NCBI GenBank assembly: GCA_030530775.1
Contig: JAUMUG010000009.1
Coordinates: 41,220 to 105,219, forward strand
Reading direction: 5' to 3'
DNA: 64,000 nt
Source of the DNA: Lautropia sp.
GTDB taxonomy: Bacteria; Pseudomonadota; Gammaproteobacteria; Burkholderiales; Burkholderiaceae_E
Positions 8,735 through 17,461 of this stretch are shown here, in pieces (the first letter of the stretch is position 1; every line of letters begins with the position of its first letter). Made by a program: the position numbers and the translations under genes. The notes under the pieces were generated by a model. The model saw only the letters and a program-made list of their open reading frames with translations. It made no database searches and was not told where the DNA came from.

Positions 8735-9634
8735 ATGATCCGCATCGAGAACCTCAGCCACCGCTATGCGGGCGCCACCTCCCCAGCTCTGGACAAGGTC
8801 TCCTTTGAAATCGGGGAAGGCGAAAGCCTGGGGCTGCTCGGCCCCAACGGGGCCGGAAAGACCACGCTGATGTCCCTGCTGGCCGGGCTGCAAACCATTC
8901 AGGCCGGCGAAATCTATCTGGACGGCCATCCGCTGGCGACAGCCCACCCCGAAGTCAAACAACGCATATCGCTGGTTCCGCAGGACTTTGCCCTCTATCC
9001 GACGCTGACGGTACGCGAGAACATGCGGTTCTTTGCCGCTCTCTATGGCCGGGACGAACGCAGCCATATCGATGAACTGCTGGAGACCGCACACTTGAGC
9101 GACGAGGCCGACAGGCAGGTCCGTCATCTGTCCGGCGGCATGAAGCGGCGTCTCAACTTCGCCGTCGGGCTGATCAACAGCCCCAAGCTGATGTTTCTGG
9201 ACGAAATCACCGTCGGTATCGACACCGAATCCCGCCAGTTCATCCTCGAAAGCCTGGCCCAACTGAACAGCCAGGGCGTCACCATCGTCTATACCTCGCA
9301 CTATCTGCAGGAGATCGAGACACTCTGCAGCAGTATGGTGCTGATCGATCGCGGCATGCTGATCTATGACGGACCGCTGGACGACATCCTGAACCGCAGC
9401 ATCCAGGATCGACTGGTATTCAAACCACTGCGCCCGCTCAACGATGCCGAACTCATCGCCGTGGGAGGTCGCACACTGGCCAATGGTGCCATCGAAGTGC
9501 AGGCCGACCAGCGTGCCGCGCTGCTGATCTGGCAGGAGTTGGAAAGACGCGGTATCGGCACAGCGTACTTTCATGCCGGCAATGGTTCGCTGGAGTCCTT
9601 CTACCTCAACTTCTTGCAGCAACAGGTGTCATGA
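8735..9634 (+). CDS. ABC transporter ATP-binding protein (ABC-2 type exporter)
   Basis: 299 aa. Walker A GPNGAGKTT is at residues 36-44, the Q-loop VPQDFALYPTLTVREN follows, the signature LSGGMKRRL is near 131, and Walker B LMFLDEI is near 152, then the His-switch TSHYLQE. The usual DEPT reads DEIT. This is the NodI/CcmA/YadG-like class that energises ABC-2 permeases for drugs, polysaccharides or lipids. The C-terminal 80 residues form the extra domain typical of this class. The stop overlaps the start of the permease gene by 4 bp. No good ribosome site precedes the ATG, so initiation may be weak or leaderless-like. Confidence 0.88.
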   Translation: MIRIENLSHRYAGATSPALDKVSFEIGEGESLGLLGPNGAGKTTLMSLLAGLQTIQAGEIYLDGHPLATAHPEVKQRISLVPQDFALYPTLTVRENMRFFAALYGRDERSHIDELLETAHLSDEADRQVRHLSGGMKRRLNFAVGLINSPKLMFLDEITVGIDTESRQFILESLAQLNSQGVTIVYTSHYLQEIETLCSSMVLIDRGMLIYDGPLDDILNRSIQDRLVFKPLRPLNDAELIAVGGRTLANGAIEVQADQRAALLIWQELERRGIGTAYFHAGNGSLESFYLNFLQQQVS

Positions 9635-10947
9635 AGAAGTTTCTCGCCGCGGTAGACAAAGAATTCCGCCTGTTCCGGCGGGATTGGCATGGCCTGTTCT
9701 CGTTGTTCGTGATGCCGACCGCTTTCATGCTGATCATGTCGGTCGCCCTGGACCGCAGCCCGGGTGCTAAACACAACGCGCCGATCATGGTGGCCGGCCT
9801 CGACAGCAACCCGGTCAATCAGGCACTGGGCATCTCGCTGCAGCAACTGCAGTTCGATGTCATCCACCGTGCCGTGCCGGCCCGGCGCATCGACGGTCTG
9901 CGCGCCCGCCTGGCGATCGACAGCGAGGAATGGAACGACGACACCCCGCTGGAAACACTGAAGAACCAGCTGCGTACCGGTGCCGCCCGCCTGATCATCT
10001 ACAACCCGAATCCGCCGGACACCCCGCCGGCCTCCGAACAGGTGCTGCGCCTGCTGATCATGCCGGATACCGATCCCCGCTGGCTGGAACGGATCCGGAG
10101 CACGCTTTTGCACGAATACATGCATCTGCGAATCCGTCAATTGAGTGCCATGAGCAGCACAGGCCCCGGCTTCGACGCCTCGAGTACACTGAGCCCTGAA
10201 GTGCAGGCCATCCTGAAGACCCAGATGCAGCACACTCTGGGCGAACTCGGCCAATATTTGCGACGACTCCGTATCGACGAAGTGCATGTCGACGTCGGAG
10301 GGCGGACAGCACGCCCCAGCTCCGCACAGCACAGCGTGCCGGCCTGGCTGATCTTCGGCATGTTCTTCATCATGGTGCCACTGGCCAATGTGATGACGAT
10401 GGAACGCCGCACCAACACACTGACCCGGCTGCGGCTGACACAGGCACCGGCCAGCCTGCTGTTGCTGTCCAGACTGGCGCCATATTTTTTGATCAACCAG
10501 ATCCAGTTCGTTGGCATGGTGCTGCTCGGCAAATGGCTGTTGCCACTGATGAATGTCGACGGCTTCGAGCTGGCGGGCCCGCTGTGGCCCTATGCACTGC
10601 TGTCCTGCGCCATCAGTCTGGCGGCCCTCGGCTACGGGTTGATGATCGGCGTCAAGGCCAGAACCGCCGGCCATGCCGCCGTGCTCGGCGGCGGCGTCAT
10701 CATCCTGCTGTCGGCGCTGGGCGGCATCATGGTGCCGATCCATATAATGCCTCCCGCCATGCAGACCCTGGCGCTGATCTCACCGATGTCCTGGGCGCTG
10801 CGCGCCTTCCACGCGCTGCAGTTGCATCCGGGCAGCCTGCAGCATGTCTACCACTACATCGCCCTGCTCGTCGTGTTCGGTGGTGTCTGCATGACGCTGG
10901 CCAGCTTCAAATACCAGAAGCAGCTCAGAGCACTGGCTCGCTTCTGA
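9631..10947 (+). CDS. ABC-2 type transporter permease
   Basis: 438 aa, coupled by ATGA overlap to the ATPase gene. One N-terminal helix (residues about 20-40, GLFSLFVMPTAFMLIMSVAL) is followed by a long extracytoplasmic domain (about 45-235). A cluster of five or six helices then begins at VPAWLIFGMFFIMVPLANVM and includes GGVIILLSALGGIMVPIHIMPPAMQTLA. This 1+5 layout is the YhhJ/YadH-like ABC-2 architecture of efflux or lipid exporters. With the upstream ATPase it should form a complete exporter, although no membrane-fusion partner gene is adjacent. The cargo is unknown. Confidence 0.85.
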   Translation: MKKFLAAVDKEFRLFRRDWHGLFSLFVMPTAFMLIMSVALDRSPGAKHNAPIMVAGLDSNPVNQALGISLQQLQFDVIHRAVPARRIDGLRARLAIDSEEWNDDTPLETLKNQLRTGAARLIIYNPNPPDTPPASEQVLRLLIMPDTDPRWLERIRSTLLHEYMHLRIRQLSAMSSTGPGFDASSTLSPEVQAILKTQMQHTLGELGQYLRRLRIDEVHVDVGGRTARPSSAQHSVPAWLIFGMFFIMVPLANVMTMERRTNTLTRLRLTQAPASLLLLSRLAPYFLINQIQFVGMVLLGKWLLPLMNVDGFELAGPLWPYALLSCAISLAALGYGLMIGVKARTAGHAAVLGGGVIILLSALGGIMVPIHIMPPAMQTLALISPMSWALRAFHALQLHPGSLQHVYHYIALLVVFGGVCMTLASFKYQKQLRALARF

Positions 10948-10995
10948 GCACACATTTCGGTTATTGCACTGCAGCAACACGCATGGCCAGAGACA

Positions 10996-11020
10996 TATCC
11001 GGCTAACATTCAGCCGGATA
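10996..11020 (+). promoter_or_regulatory. Perfect inverted repeat between the ABC operon and DAHP synthase
   Basis: TATCCGGCT (10996-11004) and AGCCGGATA (11012-11020) pair perfectly over 9 bp with a 7-nt spacer. It sits 48 bp after the permease stop and 26 bp before the DAHP synthase ATG. It could be a terminator without a T-run or an operator/5'-UTR hairpin of the downstream gene. Confidence 0.45.
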
Positions 11021-11046
11021 GCTCCCTATTGAAACAGCTGTTTGCC

Positions 11047-12144
11047 ATGACGACGCCCAAACGAACCGCTACCCCCCAGAATCCGCAGAACAGTGTCCGT
11101 GTCGACGACACTCGCATGAAGAACGTGCGCCCCCTGATCACACCCGCACTGCTGCAGGAATGGCTGCCGGCGCCCCAAAGTGCCACCGATCTGGTCGAAA
11201 GCAGCCGCACAGCCATCTCCCACATCCTGAGCGGCGAAGACGATCGCCTGCTGGTCGTGGTCGGCCCCTGCTCGATCCATGACCATGAACAGGCGATGGA
11301 GTACGCCCGACGGCTGAAGGAACAGACCGACACCTTGAAAGACGATCTGCTGGTGGTGATGCGCGTCTATTTCGAGAAGCCGCGCACCACGATCGGCTGG
11401 AAAGGCTATATCAACGACCCGCACATGGATGGCAGCTTCGCCATCAACGAAGGTTTGGAGCTGGCCCGCGCCCTGCTGCTCGACATCCTGAAACTCGACA
11501 TGCCGGTCGGCACCGAATTTCTCGACTTACTGTCGCCGCAGTTCATCAGCGACCTGGTCAGCTGGGGCGCCATCGGCGCACGCACCACCGAAAGCCAGAG
11601 CCACCGCCAGCTGGCCAGCGGTCTGTCCTGCCCTGTCGGTTTCAAGAACGGCACCGATGGCGGCGTCAAAGTCGCGGCCGATGCCATCCTGGCCGCCCGG
11701 GCGTCACACGCCTTCATGGGCATCACCAAGATGGGTCAGGCCGCCATCTTCGAAACCAACGGCAACCAGTACTGCCACATCATTCTGCGCGGTGGCAAAA
11801 AGCCCAACTACAGCGCGGCCGATGTGGAGGCCGCCTGCGCCCTGCTCAAGAGCAACGGATTGCGCGAACAGGTGATGATCGACTTTTCACACGCCAACAG
11901 CAGCAAACAGCACCGCAAGCAGATGGAAGTAGCCGAAGACGTGGCTACCCAGCTGGCCGCCGGCGACCACCGCATCACCGGCGTGATGATCGAGAGCCAT
12001 CTGAACGAAGGCCGGCAAGACCATGTCCCAGGCCGGGAACTGGCCTATGGTGTATCGGTCACCGACGCCTGCATCAGCATGGAGCAGACCATCCCGACCC
12101 TGCAGAAGCTGGCGGCCGCGGTACGCGAGCGCCGCCGGTACTGA
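11047..12144 (+). CDS. aroG: 3-deoxy-7-phosphoheptulonate synthase (class I DAHP synthase)
   Basis: 365 aa from the ATG at 11047; a TTG 18 bp upstream is an in-frame alternative and neither has a strong Shine-Dalgarno. It condenses phosphoenolpyruvate with erythrose 4-phosphate, the first step of the shikimate pathway. Family landmarks in order are VVVGPCSIHD, YFEKPRTTIGWKGYINDP, GTEFLDLLSPQ, WGAIGARTTESQSHRQLASGL, GFKNGTDGG, IDFSHANSSK and GVMIESHLNEG, which carry the metal and PEP ligands. Length agrees with AroF/G/H (about 350). Which amino acid feeds back on it cannot be judged here. It is monocistronic and convergent with a permease gene. Confidence 0.92.
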   Translation: MTTPKRTATPQNPQNSVRVDDTRMKNVRPLITPALLQEWLPAPQSATDLVESSRTAISHILSGEDDRLLVVVGPCSIHDHEQAMEYARRLKEQTDTLKDDLLVVMRVYFEKPRTTIGWKGYINDPHMDGSFAINEGLELARALLLDILKLDMPVGTEFLDLLSPQFISDLVSWGAIGARTTESQSHRQLASGLSCPVGFKNGTDGGVKVAADAILAARASHAFMGITKMGQAAIFETNGNQYCHIILRGGKKPNYSAADVEAACALLKSNGLREQVMIDFSHANSSKQHRKQMEVAEDVATQLAAGDHRITGVMIESHLNEGRQDHVPGRELAYGVSVTDACISMEQTIPTLQKLAAAVRERRRY

Positions 12145-12244
12145 TCGGCGGGGGTGCCCCGGACCTCCGGCTCGACGGAGAGGCCAGGAAATACGACACC
12201 CGAGCACAGTGGACTGCAGAGGCAGCAGAGACGAGACAGCGTGC

Positions 12245-13603
12245 TCAACCGGCCTTTGACTGCCACGCCGTGCACCAGGCCTTCACGTACAGCGCCAGCG
12301 CGGCGATCAGACCCGGAATCGCCACGACCGAGAAGATCGTGCTCAGATCCAGCTGACGGGCCGTCAGCGCCCCCACCAGAAAAGAGCCGGCCACGCCACC
12401 GAAGCGGCCGATACCCAACATCCAAGCCACCCCGGTGGCCCGGCCCTCGGTGGGATAGAACATCGCGCCCAGCGCCGGCATCGACGCCTGGGCGGTATTG
12501 ATCATGATGCCGGCCAGAAAAACCAGCAGCACCAGCCAGCCGACATGGCCCACCGACTGCCCGATCAGCCAGATCGACACGGCGGTGCCCAGATAGCCGA
12601 AGGCAATCACCTTGTTGGCCTCGTAACGATCCATCAGCCAGCCGAAGAACAGCGCACCGATACCTCCCAGCGGAAAGAGCGCCGCGATCCGGGCCGCGGT
12701 GGCCGCATCGATACCTGCTTCCCTGAACAGCACCGGCATCCAGTTCATCAGCGCATAGACCACCACCAGACCCATGAAATAAGTCAGGTACAGCATGATG
12801 GTGCCCAGCCGATAGCGTGGAGCGAACACCACCGCCAACCCCTGCCGACCCCTGCCCTCCTGTGCGGACACATCCCCTTCCGGCAGCACATAGCGCTCGC
12901 CGTGCACCGCGGCATCGTTGCCCAGCATACGCACCAGCACACGGCGAATCCGCTCCGGCGCCCACTGGCTCACCACCATGTAACGGATCGACTCGGGCAG
13001 CACGACCACCAACAGCAGCAACAGCACGAGCGGTGCCACCCCGCCCAGCGCCAGCACGCTGCGCCAGCCGAAGGCCGGAATCATCCAGGCCGCCAGAAAA
13101 CCACCCATCGACAGCCCCAGCGGAAAACCACAGAACATCGCCGTCGTGAGCAACGCGCGCCGGCTGGTCGGCGCGTATTCGCTGACGAGGGTCACGGCAT
13201 TGGGCATCGCCGCGCCCAGCCCGAGTCCGGTCACGAAGCGCAGCCAGGTCAGCATCTGTATATCGGTCGAAAAGGCCGACCCCAGACAGGCCATCCCCAT
13301 CACCGCCACCGCCGTCAGCAGAAGACGCTTGCGGCCGAAACGATCCGACAGCGGTCCGATCAGCAACGCACCGACCGCCATACCCATCAGCGCGGCGCTC
13401 AACACCGGTGCCAGATCGCCCTTGGCAATGCCCCAGTCCCCCATCAACGAGGGCGCAATATAGCCAATGGCGGCCGTATCGAATCCATCCAGCAGCACGA
13501 TCAAAAAACACAATGCAAACACCAGCCATTGATACGGCCCGACGGCCCTCGCATTGATCAGCGCCTGCACATCCACCGTGTTCCGAGCCACCTCTCCTGC
13601 CAT
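12245..13603 (-). CDS. MFS transporter, aromatic acid:H+ symporter (AAHS) type
   Basis: 452 aa from the ATG at 13603, which has AAGGAG 7 bp upstream; longer in-frame starts lack such a site. Twelve hydrophobic segments. The first loop holds the AAHS motif DGFDTAAIGYIAPSL near residue 37, and the loop 2-3 motif GPLSDRFGRKRLL follows. These are the marks of PcaK/BenK-like permeases, which import aromatic acids such as 4-hydroxybenzoate with protons across the inner membrane. No aromatic-degradation genes lie nearby, so the substrate is a family-level guess. It is convergent with aroG (100 bp gap) and divergent from the TerB-like gene. Confidence 0.82.
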   Translation of the reverse strand: MAGEVARNTVDVQALINARAVGPYQWLVFALCFLIVLLDGFDTAAIGYIAPSLMGDWGIAKGDLAPVLSAALMGMAVGALLIGPLSDRFGRKRLLLTAVAVMGMACLGSAFSTDIQMLTWLRFVTGLGLGAAMPNAVTLVSEYAPTSRRALLTTAMFCGFPLGLSMGGFLAAWMIPAFGWRSVLALGGVAPLVLLLLLVVVLPESIRYMVVSQWAPERIRRVLVRMLGNDAAVHGERYVLPEGDVSAQEGRGRQGLAVVFAPRYRLGTIMLYLTYFMGLVVVYALMNWMPVLFREAGIDAATAARIAALFPLGGIGALFFGWLMDRYEANKVIAFGYLGTAVSIWLIGQSVGHVGWLVLLVFLAGIMINTAQASMPALGAMFYPTEGRATGVAWMLGIGRFGGVAGSFLVGALTARQLDLSTIFSVVAIPGLIAALALYVKAWCTAWQSKAG

Positions 13604-13817
13604 TCCCGCGCTCCTTGCTTGACCAGGGGCGATGGTATCAGCCCCCTTGCTGACCTTGGCACCATCGGGGATTGCGCACCACGAAGTCGCACTCCGGGTA
13701 TGCTGCATCTTTCAGCGCCGCTGGCATCCGGCGTGCTTCGGCTACGGAAGGAATGCGGGCCATGAGCCGGCCACGGCGGCACGATCCAGCATTCTCCTCT
13801 TTCCTGCGCAGACGACC

Positions 13818-14906
13818 ATGACGGAACAGGACATCAAAGCCACCCTCATCATCAGCCTGTTGGCTGCCTACGCAGACAGCGGCAAACACGACCGCGAACG
13901 CGACGAGATCCGGCGCATTGCCGAAGGATTGGCCGGACCGGCCGAAATCAATCTGGCCACACTCCATCAGGACGTGCTGTTCAAGCGTACCAGCCTCGAA
14001 GCGGCCGCCAGGCAACTGCAAAGCGAAGAAGCCCGGCAGCTGGCCTACGAAATGGCGGTCTGCGTCTGCGATGCGGACGGCGGCACCAGTGATCGCGAAC
14101 TGGATTTTCTGCGGGACCTGCGGCGAGTGCTGGGGCTGGACTCCGGCTTTGTCCAGCAGACACTGGATGAAAGCGCGGCCGTCGCCGATGCCCCTCTGTC
14201 GGCCCCCCCTGCCGCATCGGCCCCGCCCTCCCTCACGCCCTCCCGGGCACCCCATGTCGATCCGCTTTCAGGCAGCGCAGGCTCCGCAGGCACAGACTCC
14301 ATCGGGGGAGCAGAACAAACCCACGCCTCAGGCTCCGGCGCACCGGCACGGGCAGCCAACGGCCCCCAGCCCAGCACGATGAGCCGCGAAGAAATCGACA
14401 ACAGGATCCTGCGCGCCTCGATCACCAATGGCGCCATCGAACTGCTGCCCGAATCGCTGTCCACCATGGCCATCATTCCGCTGCAGATGCAGCTGGTCTA
14501 TCAGATCGGCGAAAGCTATGGCTATACCCTCGACAAAGGCCACATCCGCGACTTTCTGGCCACCGTAGGTCTCGGTATGACCTCACAGTATCTGGAACAG
14601 GCCGGGCGCAAACTGCTGAACGGTCTGCTCGGCAAGAAGCGCAGCAAGGGTCTGTTCGGCAAAGTCGGCAAACAGGCCGTCAGCTCGGGCATGAGCTTTG
14701 CCGCCACCTATGCGCTGGGTCACGTCGCCAATCAGTATTACGCCGGCGGCCGCACGCTCTCGACCCAGATGCTGAAAAACACCTACAACCACATCCTGGG
14801 CCTTGGCCAACAGCTGCAGCAGCAGTATCTGCCGCAGATGCAAACCGAAGCCCGGAGCCTGGATGTTGCCAGGATCGTGTCGATGGTGCGCGGCGGCAAC
14901 GGCTGA
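13818..14906 (+). CDS. TerB-like and DUF697-like domain protein
   Basis: 362 aa from the ATG at 13818; the open frame extends upstream without homology. Residues about 1-125 resemble the TerB/tellurite-resistance helical fold, including the acidic CDADGGTSDRELDFL signature. Residues 130-200 form a Pro/Ser/Ala linker. Residues about 205-340 resemble DUF697: IPLQMQLVYQIGESYGYTLD, then GLGMTSQYLEQAGRKLL and GMSFAATYALGHVANQYYAGG. DUF697 normally follows a GTPase domain, and none is present here. TerB domains are thought to sense metals or stress at the membrane. The function of this combination is unknown to me. Confidence 0.65.
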   Translation: MTEQDIKATLIISLLAAYADSGKHDRERDEIRRIAEGLAGPAEINLATLHQDVLFKRTSLEAAARQLQSEEARQLAYEMAVCVCDADGGTSDRELDFLRDLRRVLGLDSGFVQQTLDESAAVADAPLSAPPAASAPPSLTPSRAPHVDPLSGSAGSAGTDSIGGAEQTHASGSGAPARAANGPQPSTMSREEIDNRILRASITNGAIELLPESLSTMAIIPLQMQLVYQIGESYGYTLDKGHIRDFLATVGLGMTSQYLEQAGRKLLNGLLGKKRSKGLFGKVGKQAVSSGMSFAATYALGHVANQYYAGGRTLSTQMLKNTYNHILGLGQQLQQQYLPQMQTEARSLDVARIVSMVRGGNG

Positions 14907-15314
14907 TCACCCGCGACGCTCGTGTGGCCTGCAAAAGGCGGACACACGCCGGAATCTTCCTGCCTGCGCCATGTTTCCGGGCAAACGATCGCGCACCGCA
15001 CCATGATACATTGCCGCGACACGCTGTGCCCGTGATATGCCCGACGCCGACGAATCTGTCGGCCCGCTTTGCAGCACACGCCCGACGTCGACGCCGGCCC
15101 TTGCCGCGTCGCCATTTCTTCGGGTTTCATCTCGGTTACCAGAAAACATCTTACGAAATCTGAGGTAGATTCCTAAAGTGAAGACAGTGGCGCCCCGTGC
15201 CGACCGATCGGCCCCCCGCACGGCCGCCATCGCTGTTGTCGATCGCGGTCGACCACGGACTGGCATCCGCCGGTGTCTGGATCGGTTTGGCCGCATATCA
15301 GGGAGAGTTTGCTC
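14907..15314. other. Non-coding interval upstream of the PfkB kinase
   Basis: No credible ORF. An AT-richer patch near 15135-15180 could hold a promoter, but no box pair is clear. The last 14 bases contain the GGGAGAG ribosome site of the next gene. Confidence 0.5.
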
Positions 15315-16196
15315 ATGAAGGTAACCAGTTTCGGGGAAGTATTGTGGGATGATTTCCCCAGCGGCAAAGTGCTTGGCGGCGCGCCACTCAACGTCCTCGT
15401 CCGCCTGCGCTCCCTGGGGGCCAACTGCAGCATCATCAGCGCCCGCGGCGACGACCCCGATGGCGAAGAGCTGCAGCGTCAGATCGAAGATCACCAGGTG
15501 TCGACCGAGCTGCTGCAGCTATGCAAGGAGCAGGCCACCAGTCTGGTCAAGGTCAACGTCAACGATTGCGGAGTCGCCACCTACGACATCGTCTATCCCT
15601 GCGCCTGGGACCGCATCGAATTCCAGGAAAAGGCGTTGCAGGAAGTCGCCGAATCCGACGCATTCATCTTCGGCAGCCTGGGTACCCGCGACGATTTTTC
15701 ACGGGCCACGCTCGACAAGCTGCTGCTCGAGGCCAAGTTCAAGATCTTCGACGTGAACCTGCGTCCGCCCTACTACAGCTACGAGCGGCTGTTGGAGATG
15801 ATGAAAGTATCGGACATGATCAAGCTCAACGACGACGAGCTGTATGAGCTGGCCGAAGCCTATGGCTCCAAGCACCGGGGCATCGAGCAGAACATCCGCT
15901 ACCTCGCCGAGCTGACCGGTGTCAAAAAGATCTGTGTGACCCTGGGTGGCCACGGTGCGCTGTTCTTCACCGACAACACGCTCCATCACCACGGCGGTTT
16001 CCGCGTCAAAGTGGCCGATACCGTCGGCTCCGGTGACAGCTTCCTGGCGGGGCTGACCTACAAGGTGCTCAACGGAGCCCCCCCCAACGAAGCACTCAAC
16101 TTCGCCTGCGCCCTGGGGGCCATGGTGGCCTCGCACCGCGGCGCCACCCCCAAGATCAGCATGCAGGAAATCCACGACTTCATCAATCCCGTATAA
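15315..16196 (+). CDS. PfkB-family carbohydrate kinase (fructokinase-like)
   Basis: 293 aa. The ATG at 15315 has GGGAGAG 8 bp upstream, and the protein begins right at the family N-terminus (MKVTSFGEVLWDDFPSG). The sugar-binding GGAPLNVLVRLRSLGA is at about 22-37. The C-terminal PfkB signature VADTVGSGDSFLAGL carries the catalytic Asp and anion hole near residue 238. It phosphorylates a sugar with ATP in the cytoplasm; the N-terminus looks most like fructokinases, but the true sugar is uncertain. A hairpin (16212-16232) separates it from proC, with which it may be co-transcribed. Confidence 0.82.
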   Translation: MKVTSFGEVLWDDFPSGKVLGGAPLNVLVRLRSLGANCSIISARGDDPDGEELQRQIEDHQVSTELLQLCKEQATSLVKVNVNDCGVATYDIVYPCAWDRIEFQEKALQEVAESDAFIFGSLGTRDDFSRATLDKLLLEAKFKIFDVNLRPPYYSYERLLEMMKVSDMIKLNDDELYELAEAYGSKHRGIEQNIRYLAELTGVKKICVTLGGHGALFFTDNTLHHHGGFRVKVADTVGSGDSFLAGLTYKVLNGAPPNEALNFACALGAMVASHRGATPKISMQEIHDFINPV

Positions 16197-16257
16197 AACC
16201 ACAGTCCGGTCCGCCCTGGTGTCCACCGGGCGACCGACACACCAAAGGAGCGAATCC

Positions 16258-17052
16258 GTGAGCCTGAAAGCACTTTTTCTCGGCTATGGTCGAATGGGCG
16301 GCGCCCTGGGCGAAGCATGGCTGCAGACTGGGCTGGTTCGGCAGATCGATGCCGTCGATCCCCATCGGAAAGGCGACTTTCTAGCCGAAATCCACCGTGA
16401 TGCCACCCAGCTGCCCGAAACCGACTACGACCTGGTCGTGCTGGCCGTCAAGCCGACGATGGTGCACGAATCGTTGCAGGGTGTCGACCCGGCCCGTCTG
16501 GCCAACGCCTTGATCATCTCGGTCATGGCCGGCGTCACCTGCGCCAGCATCGCCGCCGCGCTGCCCGTTCCGCGACCGGTGGTACGCAGCATGCCCAATA
16601 CACCGGTCACGGTCCGCCAGGGCTGCACCGGTCTTTATGGCAACGCCGATGTCACGCCCACACTACGCCGGATCGTCTCCAACCTGTTCGATACCGTCGG
16701 ACTGGCCGTCTGGCTGGAGGATGAGGAACAGCTGCACGCGCTGACCGCCATCAGCGGCAGCGGCCCGGCCTATTACCACTTGTTCAGCGAGGCGCTGACC
16801 GACGCCGGCGTCAAGCTGGGCCTGCCCCGTGAACTGGCCAGCCAGCTGGCTGCCCAGACCGCACTGGGCGCAGCCACCCTGCAGAATCAGGAAGGTGCCG
16901 ATTTCGCCGCGCTGCGCCAGGCCGTCACTTCGCCCGGTGGCACCACCCATTACGCCATCCAGGTCTACGAGAAGGACGCAGCCCTGCGCAATCTGGTTAC
17001 CGACGCAACCGCAGCCGCCCGCGCCCGCTCGCTCGAACTGGCGAAGGGCTGA
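16258..17052 (+). CDS. proC: Pyrroline-5-carboxylate reductase
   Basis: 264 aa from a GTG at 16258, chosen because AAAGGAG lies 7 bp upstream and the protein then starts at the family N-terminus. It reduces 1-pyrroline-5-carboxylate to proline with NAD(P)H. The N-terminal Rossmann motif is FLGYGRMGGALGEAW (residues 6-20). VVLAVKP and VRSMPNTPVTVRQG follow. The C-terminal helical domain shows the ProC signature: LTAISGSGPAYYHLFSEAL, then AVTSPGGTTHYAIQ. The length matches the family (about 270). It lies 61 bp after the PfkB kinase. A GC-rich hairpin follows the stop. Confidence 0.92.
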   Translation: MSLKALFLGYGRMGGALGEAWLQTGLVRQIDAVDPHRKGDFLAEIHRDATQLPETDYDLVVLAVKPTMVHESLQGVDPARLANALIISVMAGVTCASIAAALPVPRPVVRSMPNTPVTVRQGCTGLYGNADVTPTLRRIVSNLFDTVGLAVWLEDEEQLHALTAISGSGPAYYHLFSEALTDAGVKLGLPRELASQLAAQTALGAATLQNQEGADFAALRQAVTSPGGTTHYAIQVYEKDAALRNLVTDATAAARARSLELAKG

Positions 17053-17461
17053 GGCCCCTGCCCGGCCCGGCATCCACGTCGATGCCCGGGCCGGTCACAT
17101 GGAACTGTCCGCCCGACACTCATGCAAGCTGCACGGCCCGTCGGACACCTCATCGAACGGCGCCCGTCCCGGAAAACCCGGTCATCGGCCCTGGCACTGC
17201 TCGTCTCGCCAATGAACCGATCATAAGCCTGTACTTCGGGCCGTAAGTGACCACGAGAACCCATCGCCCGGGCCGACACACCCCACGTATCCTGCCGAAA
17301 TGCCTGGGTGTTATCCGTCACACAGGCCCTCACGACGAAAAATACCCTGACTCTGCGGGGTTAATGGACCGGCGTATCAGCCCAAGAAGATTACGCTGCC
17401 GATATATCGCCCTCTGCTTTCCTTTTTTCGGCTCCGGGGCGGTTTCATCGAAGGAACACCT
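17053..17461. other. Intergenic interval between proC and the esterase lipoprotein
   Basis: Apart from the hairpin at its left end I see no gene. Frames that stay open here have no protein-like composition. Confidence 0.5.
17062..17094 (+). terminator. GC-rich hairpin after proC
   Basis: CCGGCCCGGCAT (17062-17073) pairs with ATGCCCGGGCCGG (17082-17094) with one bulged base and an 8-nt loop, 9 bp after the proC stop. No T-run follows. Confidence 0.5.
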
